Source of the DNA: Nitrospirales bacterium
GTDB lineage: Bacteria; Nitrospirota; Nitrospiria; Nitrospirales; UBA8639
Direction of reading: 5' to 3'
Assembly (NCBI GenBank): GCA_021604265.1
Contig: BQIY01000161.1
Location: 1 to 5,898 of the forward strand
Length of the DNA: 5,898 nt
The translations under genes and the position numbers were made by a program. Position 1 is the stretch's first letter. Every line of letters starts with the position of its first letter. The notes below the pieces were generated by a model. That model was not told where the DNA came from. It made no database searches and saw only the letters and a list, made by a program, of their open reading frames with translations. Positions 1-5,605 of the stretch are shown here, piece by piece.

Positions 1-820
1 CCACGACCTCTTCCATAGTCTGTTCGTCTTCCGCAAATACACTGTCCCCAAGCGCTTGACGAATAATGGGAACAAGATGCTCAAATACTGAGGAAATCTG
101 ATCCTCCGGCCGACCTTCCCCCTGACGAGCCCAAGTTCGCAGGACCACGGTGACGCCCAAGACCGAAGCCAGTAGGCTCAGTTGGACTGACCGGGCTTGC
201 TGAATACATGGTTGAAGCCGATCATCAATCTGCAACTCCGTGAGGCCAACGGTCGAGAACATCTTTTGCTGCAGCCGGGTTGATCGCGAAACACGTGCCG
301 CTAACCGTGGAACCACTTGGGTTTCAAATATAGCTTGAGCCTCTTTTGAAACGCCTGGAAGTGCCAAGATCATGGAGCGCTTCCATTCAAGAAGGAAGCC
401 TGGAGCCGAACCAACAGGGTTTTCAAGCATCTCCGCTCCAACCGGAAGAAACGCCTGACGAGAAACCACTTTAGTCAGCGGCCGTCCACGAGAAGCATAT
501 CGCGCGGTTAATGCCGTAAAGGCCTTTAGACGTCGCCGCAACTTTCGACCTGTCACGGAGGCTACGGCTTCCCGCGTGCAATCATCAATCGTCGAACCAA
601 GACCTCCTGTGATGATCACCACATTGGCACGACGAGCTGCAGTGGTGATGGCCAGTGCAATGTTCTTTTCACTATCACCGACAAGCGTCTTCCACTCCAC
701 GGCTATACCACATTCTGCCAGACCTTCAGCTAAAAAGATGGAATTCGACTCGAGCCGACCGCCATGCAGGAATTCTGATCCAATCGCGATGATTTCGGCC
801 CTGGGGTTGTTAAGAACCAC
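1..820 (-). CDS. cinA: CinA-family protein, N-terminal part (runs off left edge)
   Basis: CinA proteins couple an N-terminal molybdopterin-binding-like domain to a C-terminal nicotinamide-nucleotide amidase domain that recycles NMN; some members carry a pyrophosphatase activity in the N-terminal part. Translating the minus strand from GTG at 820-818 gives 273 uninterrupted residues. The family signatures appear in order: AEIIAIGSEFLHG (8-20) followed by SNS at 25-27, VGDSEKNI (47-54), ITGGLGSTIDDCTREAVA (70-87), NPVGSAPGF (134-142) and LPGVSKEAQAIFE (154-166), then a middle segment with FSTVGLTELQIDDRL (188-202). The visible end, VFAEDEQTMEEV, is the usual linker just before the amidase domain, which lies outside the window. 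The GTG start is well supported. An AAGGA sits 5 bases upstream (826-830), an in-frame TGA lies at 835-833, and the nearby ATG (825-823) is in another frame. The usual GLGPT motif reads GLGST here. It probably shares a transcript with the exported-protein gene 67 bases upstream. Confidence 0.95.
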   Translation of the reverse strand, partial: MVLNNPRAEIIAIGSEFLHGGRLESNSIFLAEGLAECGIAVEWKTLVGDSEKNIALAITTAARRANVVIITGGLGSTIDDCTREAVASVTGRKLRRRLKAFTALTARYASRGRPLTKVVSRQAFLPVGAEMLENPVGSAPGFLLEWKRSMILALPGVSKEAQAIFETQVVPRLAARVSRSTRLQQKMFSTVGLTELQIDDRLQPCIQQARSVQLSLLASVLGVTVVLRTWARQGEGRPEDQISSVFEHLVPIIRQALGDSVFAEDEQTMEEVV

Positions 821-825
821 GACAT

Positions 826-830
826 TCCTT
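826..830 (-). promoter_or_regulatory. Ribosome binding site deciding the GTG start of cinA
   Basis: On the minus strand the sequence GAAAGGAATGTCGTG places AAGGA five bases before the GTG at 820-818. The in-frame TGA at 835-833 rules out any upstream start, so this site fixes the beginning of cinA. Confidence 0.75.
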
Positions 831-887
831 TCTCACAAAAACCTGTTTGTTTTGTTAAACAAATAAAAGAAAATAATGTTGGTCAGG

Positions 888-1535
888 TTATGGAATTTCA
901 GAGAAATCCAAGTCAAAGCGGACTTCGCCGCCTTCCCCCGGAAAAACTGAAATCGTTGTCGGAAGCAAGGGATTGATGAGGTCATAGGGAAAAGAAGCCA
1001 CCACTTTGGCTTGATAGAGCGGATCATTGGGCCACGCGTCACTTCGATGAGCTTGAGCATCAAATCGAATTTGCGTTGGTTTAATCAGACGTTCCCCCTG
1101 TTTAAGAACCATATAACTGTCCTTTCCAAATTCAGGAGATGATCCGAACACGGTCACGCTCACTTGAAGCGCTGAATCACTGCTTACTCTGGCAATATCC
1201 TGATCTGTCGGAGATTCAGCGCGAAACGCATAGTGTGCGGAGAGAACCGCAAGCCCTCCAAGTTTTGTCATAATAAACCCATGCGGTTGCAAAGTCTCTG
1301 CTGAGCCAAACCGCCAGTAGAGTTGGGACGGAGGAGTCCTCGACTGTACCGCAGTCTTCCCCTTGAAAATCGCGCTTTGAATTTGCTCGTTCGTTGGGTT
1401 TACGATAATGCCATAAGAATCATCATTGGCCGCAAGTATCGCCACAAGAAGTATTAAAAACTGAAGGAGGGTCCTCATAAGCATCAACATGTAAATAGTA
1501 AAACAATCACACGATGCGGATAACAAATCCCTCAT
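888..1535 (-). CDS. Exported protein of unknown function
   Basis: I do not recognise a family for this 215-residue protein. The N-terminus holds one strong hydrophobic stretch (LLQFLILLVAILAA, residues 23-36) preceded by Arg21. This looks like a Sec signal peptide with cleavage near Ala35/Ala36, so the mature protein of about 180 residues should lie in the periplasm or outer envelope. No lipobox cysteine follows the hydrophobic core. The mature part has short alternating polar and hydrophobic stretches suggestive of beta strands, ends in an acidic FDLDFSEIP, and contains no cysteine. The start is uncertain. Met1 has only AAAGGGG 15 bases upstream (1551-1557). Met16, Met18 or Met20 (1490, 1484, 1478) would give a more normal signal-peptide n-region but lack a clear ribosome binding site. 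The gene ends 67 bases before cinA on the same strand with no strong terminator between, so co-transcription is likely. A functional link to cinA is not evident. Confidence 0.8.
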   Translation of the reverse strand: MRDLLSASCDCFTIYMLMLMRTLLQFLILLVAILAANDDSYGIIVNPTNEQIQSAIFKGKTAVQSRTPPSQLYWRFGSAETLQPHGFIMTKLGGLAVLSAHYAFRAESPTDQDIARVSSDSALQVSVTVFGSSPEFGKDSYMVLKQGERLIKPTQIRFDAQAHRSDAWPNDPLYQAKVVASFPYDLINPLLPTTISVFPGEGGEVRFDLDFSEIP

Positions 1536-1678
1536 AAACTGTCAATTGAACCCCTTTCAATTAATAGTAAAGCGAAACTTTAACTTTATAAGGTTTCACA
1601 TAAATCAATTCTCGAGCGGACCGGCTTGTTCTTGAATTTATATTTTCCTATGAAAATCCCTCAAAACGCAGAGAAATA

Positions 1679-1708
1679 TTGACAAATTTACAAGAGAGGT
1701 GCTAGATA
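1679..1708 (+). promoter_or_regulatory. Candidate sigma70-type promoter of the hemQ-like gene
   Basis: A perfect TTGACA (1679-1684) is followed after 18 bases by TAGATA (1703-1708), which matches only 3 of 6 consensus -10 positions. Transcription would begin near 1715, leaving a leader of about 58 bases before the ATG at 1773. The -35 is convincing; the -10 is weak. The left arm of the inverted repeat at 1708-1716 abuts the -10, so the promoter may be controlled there. Confidence 0.4.
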
Positions 1709-1748
1709 GGATTGGTCTTTTGTAAAAATAGTTTTTCACACCAATCCT
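1708..1748. repeat. Perfect 9-bp inverted repeat upstream of hemQ-like gene
   Basis: AGGATTGGT at 1708-1716 is exactly mirrored by ACCAATCCT at 1740-1748. The arms are separated by 23 bases and lie 32 bases apart centre to centre, about three helical turns. The spacer contains AAAAA (1724-1728) and TTTTT (1732-1736), which could extend an RNA hairpin. The right arm ends 12 bases before the GGAGG ribosome binding site. It could be an operator for a dimeric or looping repressor, or a structured 5' leader if transcription starts upstream of 1708. Confidence 0.6.
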
Positions 1749-1760
1749 GACATCGGAGTC

Positions 1761-1765
1761 GGAGG
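1761..1765 (+). promoter_or_regulatory. Ribosome binding site of the hemQ-like gene
   Basis: GGAGG lies seven bases before the ATG at 1773, an ideal placement. It confirms that start and rules out a longer N-terminus or signal peptide. Confidence 0.8.
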
Positions 1766-1772
1766 AATTCTC

Positions 1773-2477
1773 ATGGCTAGTCCAGAACCCGCCAAGCGTC
1801 AATATGTAAATTTTGCCTACTACAAAGTGGATCCACAATGGCGACGTCTTCCAAAAGATGAGCGAGATGCGGGTAAACAAGCGTTCATTCGAACAATCGA
1901 AGAGTACGCTGGAAAAGTCATCGTCGTCCCCTACACGACTGTCGGCATTCGAGGAGATTGCGACTTCCTTCTGTGGCGTATCAGCTATGAGCTCGAACTC
2001 TTTCAGGAAATGACTTCTAAAATGCTCGCAACCGGCCTTGGGCAATACCTCACCACCCCTTACTCCTACCTCTCGATGACCAAGCGTTCGGTCTATGTGG
2101 ACAACCATACACATGAAGACCAGGAAGGCCGACGTCTCAAAATCACTCCAGGTCGAGCCAAATACATCTTTGTCTATCCATTTGAAAAGACAAGAGATTG
2201 GTACCTGCTAACCAAGGCTGCTCGACAAGGCATGATGGATGAACACATAGAAATTGGGCACCGCTATCCATCCGTCAAACTGAATACCACTTATTCGTTT
2301 GGTCTTGACGATCAAGAATTTGTCGTGGCGTTTGAAACAGACTCACCTGAGGACTTCCTTGACCTTGTCATGGCGCTTCGTGAAGCGGAAGGCAGTCGGT
2401 ATACAAAACGAGATATCCCTATCTTTACCTGCCTGATGAAAAGTCTTAAAGAGGTGGTTGATACTTTAGGGGGATAA
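1773..2477 (+). CDS. hemQ: HemQ-like coproheme decarboxylase / chlorite dismutase superfamily protein
   Basis: HemQ (ChdC) converts iron-coproporphyrin III to heme b by two peroxide-dependent decarboxylations in the cytosol. This 234-residue protein has the two-domain ferredoxin-like layout of the superfamily and no signal peptide, unlike the periplasmic chlorite dismutases. By alignment from memory to Firmicutes HemQ, these positions match: Arg121 in GRRL (coproheme-carboxylate Arg), Tyr135 in VYPFEK (the catalytic Tyr), Lys139, and His158 in MMDEH (proximal heme ligand), followed by the conserved FGLDDQEF (176-183). Thirteen residues after the proximal His, chlorite dismutases carry the catalytic Arg and Firmicutes HemQ a Gln. 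Here the residue is Asn171, so chlorite dismutation is unlikely. The Met of HemQ two residues after the catalytic Tyr is Phe137. The start is firm: GGAGG at 1761-1765, seven bases before ATG. The gene stands alone on its strand, with its own promoter-like region and an inverted repeat upstream. The family call is secure; the precise activity is inferred. Confidence 0.93.
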   Translation: MASPEPAKRQYVNFAYYKVDPQWRRLPKDERDAGKQAFIRTIEEYAGKVIVVPYTTVGIRGDCDFLLWRISYELELFQEMTSKMLATGLGQYLTTPYSYLSMTKRSVYVDNHTHEDQEGRRLKITPGRAKYIFVYPFEKTRDWYLLTKAARQGMMDEHIEIGHRYPSVKLNTTYSFGLDDQEFVVAFETDSPEDFLDLVMALREAEGSRYTKRDIPIFTCLMKSLKEVVDTLGG

Positions 2478-2547
2478 GCCGCTACAAATTCTGTTCTTTG
2501 GCGTTCTCTCCTATCCAGCACTCCACTACTCTCGCTACCTGAGTTAG

Positions 2548-2575
2548 GGGGTACTCCTAAGATTCAGAGTATTCC
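2548..2575 (+). terminator. Weak hairpin downstream of hemQ-like gene
   Basis: GGGGTACTC (2548-2556) can pair in RNA with GAGTATTCC (2567-2575) over nine positions, two of them G-U wobbles, around a 10-base loop. It lies about 70 bases after the hemQ-like stop codon. There is no run of U after it, so it is not a canonical intrinsic terminator. It may instead protect the 3' end or be incidental. Confidence 0.2.
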
Positions 2576-2767
2576 TTGCCTGTCGTGGCCTTTCGCTTCT
2601 CCCATCAAAAAAGGCCGAACCTACCTGACATACCGCTGCAGAAATTTCCTCTTGGTAGCTACAGCATTCCTTTCCCTACTAACTCAATTCACTCTCCAAA
2701 CCTTTTACAGAAATCAAGGCAATATCGAAAAAATTCAAGAAAAAGCTCATACTTCTTCCTCTTCATT

Positions 2768-2797
2768 TTGACAGTCTTTACGCCCGTATGGTATCTA
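2768..2797 (+). promoter_or_regulatory. Candidate sigma70-type promoter for the 2827-4295 gene pair
   Basis: A perfect TTGACA (2768-2773) is followed after 18 bases by TATCTA (2792-2797), a 3-of-6 match to the -10 consensus. Transcription would start near 2804, about 23 bases before the ATG at 2827. The arrangement (perfect -35, 18-base spacer, poor -10) is the same as in front of the hemQ-like gene. Confidence 0.4.
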
Positions 2798-2826
2798 AAA
2801 AACACTTATCATTAGGATGAATCGTT

Positions 2827-3048
2827 ATGATAGAAGATGAAGAGAACACACTCTTAGTACGGCGAGATAAAGATGGTGCAGTCACACTTTATGCCGATGA
2901 AGACTGGGCCAGAGAACGTGGCGTGGACCCATCCGAACTCATAACCGTACCAATACCCAGAGAATTATACGTAACTGGAACAGTACAGCAACTTCGCGAA
3001 CATGCAGCAACATATCTCGAAACATTAAGTGAATCAGAAGGTGCTTGA
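2827..3048 (+). CDS. Small acidic protein of unknown function
   Basis: This 73-residue protein is not one I recognise. It has 17 acidic and 7 basic residues, with no cysteine, signal peptide or membrane segment, so it should be a soluble cytosolic protein. The N-terminal half (residues 8-44) reads like a short beta hairpin followed by a helix, with DEDWARERG in the middle. The C-terminal part (TVQQLREHAATYLETL, 53-68) should form one amphipathic helix. AGGA lies at 2815-2818, giving an acceptable but not strong ribosome binding site before ATG. It has a promoter-like element just upstream and is followed after 59 bases by the 395-residue gene in the same direction, so the two are probably one operon. 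Its acidic character and small size would fit a regulator or partner of the downstream protein, but that is speculation. Confidence 0.75.
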   Translation: MIEDEENTLLVRRDKDGAVTLYADEDWARERGVDPSELITVPIPRELYVTGTVQQLREHAATYLETLSESEGA

Positions 3049-3096
3049 CCTTTCCGGCAAATACGCCTTCTCACATGATCTTTACTATTTTCACTT

Positions 3097-3101
3097 AAGG
3101 A
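3097..3101 (+). promoter_or_regulatory. Ribosome binding site of the 395-residue protein
   Basis: AAGGA six bases before the ATG at 3108 supports that start. The separate site also means the gene does not depend on translational coupling to the 73-residue gene, which ends 59 bases upstream. Confidence 0.65.
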
Positions 3102-3107
3102 TTACAC

Positions 3108-4295
3108 ATGGCATCTCTCGTCTATCGTGATATTGAATCGTCGTTGAAAGAGCTTCCTATTCAAAATCGCACGATGCTCCGCTTATTGTTACTCCAGTAT
3201 TTTCCTCTTCCTCAGGATGAAATTGAGTATATGGCTGAAGATCAGCCGGACCCCCGCTTTTTTTCCGGTGAGGGACCAGAAAAGAAACTATCTTCGCGAG
3301 AAGCCGTAATCGATGTTTCAAATCGTGCAGCCCAGTATCAAATATTCCTTCGTCAAAAGCGAGAGCGACCAGGGCTCCAAATCGAATGCCTTGAGCAACT
3401 CATCGCACACACGGAAAAAGAAATCAAAGTCCTTGAACGCTTAATGGCGGATGAATTTGAAATTGATCAAGGCACGCAAGCGGAAAATAAAGCACAGGCT
3501 ATGACCAATTTAGTTAAAAAATCCTTGCGACAACTGAATCAAGCGATTGAACAAGGTGAAATTTCTGAGGAAGATTATCAAAAAAAACGGCTACTGCTCG
3601 AGCACCAACTCCTTCTTCGAAAACAGGAACGCCAACGGCGATGGCTGATCGTAGCGAAACAAGACTTCCGGCTCTCTGGAAGCACTCCCCTCAAAGACCA
3701 TGAGATTGCACACATTTGGGGTATTCCGTTAGGAAGCCTGGCAGGAAGAAAGGTGAAAGCCCTTCACCAGTACCTGGTGTCAATTCAGAAACGCTTAGAG
3801 AGTACCAATGGTCACTCGGAGGAGCCGCCTGACGCTCAAACAACAGAGTCCAGACCAGACTTCTGGCAACAAACGCTGCAAACGCTGTCGACACAACCTC
3901 TTGAACGTTCCGTTGTTGCTTACGGAGGACAGGAACGAACAGAAGAAAAGCTTATGGAAAAGCTCGAAGCATTTGTCACACGAAAAATTCCTGAGGAAGA
4001 GGATACAAAGGTTTGGGCATCGATCACTAAAATTCATGATAGTGAACATGCGGGCATGTGGACGTCGCATGAGGGGGCGATTTTTTCCTTACAACGGCTC
4101 TCAGCCATTCTGAAGGAACTTGACCAATCCGACGAGGCGATCGAAGAGGACCTTCAAAAAAGGACTGCGCCGCCAACCTTAGCCGAACAACTTCCAGAAC
4201 CAGAACAAGTTGAAGAAACTGGAGAGCTGAACGAGGAAACACTCGGTATCTTGGAAAAATTGGTGGGAGAACTCGACGATAAACGACGAAACTAG
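3108..4295 (+). CDS. Helical protein with sigma-region-4-like and SHOCT-like segments, function unknown
   Basis: This 395-residue soluble, charged, mostly helical protein resembles conserved hypotheticals I associate with Nitrospira, but I know no function. By eye, four regions can be separated. Residues 9-43 (LKELPIQNRTMLRLL, then PLPQDEIEYMA) have the spacing of sigma factor region 4.1. Residues 72-130 hold a basic patch (LRQKRERP, 81-88) and a coiled-coil-prone helix. Residues 138-170 read LRQLNQAIEQGEISEEDYQK and onward, the pattern of a SHOCT motif (Leu-rich helix, G-I-S-x-E-D/E-Y/F, then Lys/Arg-rich helix). Residues 198-223 (DHEIAHIWGIPLGSL, then R-x-V-K-A-L) resemble a helix-turn-helix of the sigma region 4.2 type. 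After a polar linker (231-250) comes an acidic tail (280-395) with repeated Glu clusters. AAGGA at 3097-3101 lies six bases before ATG. It follows the 73-residue gene by 59 bases. DNA binding is plausible but inferred. Confidence 0.85.
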   Translation: MASLVYRDIESSLKELPIQNRTMLRLLLLQYFPLPQDEIEYMAEDQPDPRFFSGEGPEKKLSSREAVIDVSNRAAQYQIFLRQKRERPGLQIECLEQLIAHTEKEIKVLERLMADEFEIDQGTQAENKAQAMTNLVKKSLRQLNQAIEQGEISEEDYQKKRLLLEHQLLLRKQERQRRWLIVAKQDFRLSGSTPLKDHEIAHIWGIPLGSLAGRKVKALHQYLVSIQKRLESTNGHSEEPPDAQTTESRPDFWQQTLQTLSTQPLERSVVAYGGQERTEEKLMEKLEAFVTRKIPEEEDTKVWASITKIHDSEHAGMWTSHEGAIFSLQRLSAILKELDQSDEAIEEDLQKRTAPPTLAEQLPEPEQVEETGELNEETLGILEKLVGELDDKRRN

Positions 4296-4369
4296 TCACT
4301 CCTTGTTGACAATCTTAAGCATTACAACTGACCAACTGCTTTCCCTTGCAAGAGGATCTGGCCGACCTG

Positions 4370-5605
4370 TTACCCCTTCATGCTGGATAAAATCTGGGTG
4401 GACCATCCAATGGCTTCAATATAGGCATTCTGAATGACGGAAGGGTCAACCTGAGCACAATTCACTTCTTGCCACTTCCCCTGCTCAAAGGCAATCACAC
4501 AGCCCAACACTTCTCCCAATAGACCGGTTCGCTCTAAGAGCGCATCTTTTACCTCTGGCGAGAGCGGAAGCGAATCAAGAACCTCGGACAACTCGCAATC
4601 AAAAAACCCGTCCAAAACAGAGAATAAGCCAATGGTAAAAAACTGATCGACGGCATCCTGATGAAGAGCTCGTCCAAGTTGTTCGCACATGTAGGCGCGG
4701 ACTGTTGCTGTCACCAATAACTCAAAGGGTTTTTCCTCCATACTCGCTAAACTCATCAATGTCACCCACATCCTGAGTTTATCAACCCCCACCATACATG
4801 CCGCTTGCGCAATCGAATCCACCTTTCTCGGTAACCCGCAATAGGCTGAATTCACATATCGTAATAATTTATAACTCAGGGAAACATCACTTTTAATTTC
4901 TTTTTCAATCTGTGAAATTTCAATATCACGCTCTTGCAACTTTGCAAGCAGCATCAATATGGCCACACGATTCGCGGGAACCCGTGCCCCGGCAATCACA
5001 TTGGGCTTACAGAAAAAATACCCTTGAAAGTAGTCAAACCCGAGCGCCCGGCAAAACTCAAAATCTTCATGCGTTTCTACTTTTTCAGCCAAAAGTTTAA
5101 GGGGATATTGGCGAAGCCACAGCACATGCTCTTCAATTTCTTCACGAGAAAGGGCCATCACGTCAACCTTGACAATATCAGCAAGGTTGACGAGAGGCTG
5201 CAAAGAGGCATGATAAATAAAATCATCAAGCGCGATCGTATACCCTTGATTGGATAACTCTGTTAAAGCCTCAATGATCTGATCAGTCGGCTCAACATTT
5301 TCCAGAATTTCTAACACCACTTGTTCTTTCGGTAATGTTTGGCAGAGTTGGCCTAAGATCAGATTTGCTGTCATATTAATAAATGCAAGGCGACTCCCCA
5401 CAATCGGCTCAAGGCCAATTTCCAGCATAGCATTGAGCATGACATTAGCCGTTGCAGCATCACCATCCACAAAGTTTGCCTGATTGGCCCCTCCACCTCG
5501 ATACAACAATTCATAGGCAAACACATCAACACTGCTGCCATAGATCGGCTGACGCCCGACTAGGGCCGTGGTGTTATTCGCCGAAGAGGTCTCAATAGTA
5601 GGCAT
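4370..5605 (-). CDS. EAL-HDOD (YuxH-type) cyclic-di-GMP signalling protein
   Basis: This 411-residue soluble protein joins an EAL domain (about 14-205) to an HDOD domain (about 206-400), the usual YuxH/CdgJ layout and length. EAL domains hydrolyse c-di-GMP to pGpG; HDOD domains are HD-like folds without the metal-binding His-Asp and serve in protein contacts. In EAL, the signature is ELL (Glu32). The metal and catalytic positions appear intact: Asn77 in FINMT, Glu99 and Glu102 in LEILE, Asp127-Asp128 in LDDF, Lys146 and Asp148 in VKVD, Glu174 in AEKVE, and Gln194 in FQGYFF. Loop 6, normally DFGxGxSS, is DFIYHASLQ, so activity could be reduced. HDOD is clear from LLRYVNSAYCGLP (247-259) and a following Ser-Ile-x-x-Ala...Gly-Val-x-x-Leu. 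No sensor domain or membrane segment is present. The start lacks an obvious ribosome binding site. It converges with the 395-residue gene across 74 bases that show no strong terminator. Confidence 0.95.
   Translation of the reverse strand: MPTIETSSANNTTALVGRQPIYGSSVDVFAYELLYRGGGANQANFVDGDAATANVMLNAMLEIGLEPIVGSRLAFINMTANLILGQLCQTLPKEQVVLEILENVEPTDQIIEALTELSNQGYTIALDDFIYHASLQPLVNLADIVKVDVMALSREEIEEHVLWLRQYPLKLLAEKVETHEDFEFCRALGFDYFQGYFFCKPNVIAGARVPANRVAILMLLAKLQERDIEISQIEKEIKSDVSLSYKLLRYVNSAYCGLPRKVDSIAQAACMVGVDKLRMWVTLMSLASMEEKPFELLVTATVRAYMCEQLGRALHQDAVDQFFTIGLFSVLDGFFDCELSEVLDSLPLSPEVKDALLERTGLLGEVLGCVIAFEQGKWQEVNCAQVDPSVIQNAYIEAIGWSTQILSSMKG

Larger units (their letters stand above)
1536..1772. 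other. Divergent intergenic region between exported-protein gene and hemQ-like gene
   Basis: This 237-base AT-rich stretch separates two divergent genes, so it should hold promoters for both. On the plus side I see a TTGACA-type promoter (1679-1708) and a perfect inverted repeat (1708-1748). On the minus side I found no -35/-10 pair I would defend. The near-palindrome GAAACTTT / AAGGTTTC (1574-1581 and 1590-1597) lies 39-62 bases upstream of the minus-strand start and could be a regulatory site, but it is weak. No open reading frame here looks real. Confidence 0.6.
2478..2826. other. Intergenic region without a convincing gene
   Basis: This 349-base stretch separates the hemQ-like gene from the next plus-strand pair. 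An open frame from TTG at 2576 would give 79 residues rich in Ser, Pro, Phe and Arg. It has no ribosome binding site and no recognisable motif, and I do not consider it coding. The first half carries two modest inverted repeats (2548-2575 and 2587-2616) that may help end the hemQ transcript, though neither has a U-tract. The last 60 bases hold a promoter-like TTGACA for the downstream genes. Confidence 0.6.

Noticed and set aside
846..863. TTTGTTT / AAACAAA hairpin between the exported-protein gene and cinA
   Set aside because: The seven-pair stem is almost all A-T and too weak for a terminator, so the two genes are still treated as one possible transcript.
576..866. 96-residue plus-strand frame
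   Set aside because: It lies antisense to the well-supported cinA reading frame, which explains this DNA fully.
833..1063. 76-residue minus-strand frame
   Set aside because: It overlaps the exported-protein gene on the same strand in another frame and has no ribosome binding site or motif.
1638..2114. 158-residue minus-strand frame
   Set aside because: It is antisense to the hemQ-like gene. Its open length comes from the codon structure of the real gene.
1773..2477. True chlorite dismutase
   Set aside because: There is no signal peptide, and Asn171 replaces the distal Arg needed for efficient chlorite turnover. The HemQ-type Tyr135, Lys139 and Arg121 are kept instead.
2587..2616. GGCCTTT / AAAGGCC inverted repeat as a terminator
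   Set aside because: The seven-pair stem has a 16-base loop and no U-tract on either strand.
2576..2815. 79-residue open frame in the gap after hemQ
   Set aside because: It starts at TTG without a ribosome binding site, has low-complexity composition, and overlaps the promoter-like TTGACA of the next gene.
3795..4113. Frames of 91 and 101 residues inside the 395-residue gene
   Set aside because: Both are shadows of a longer frame with a good ribosome binding site and consistent helical character.
4934..5257. 107-residue plus-strand frame
   Set aside because: It is antisense to the EAL domain coding sequence, where motifs are intact.
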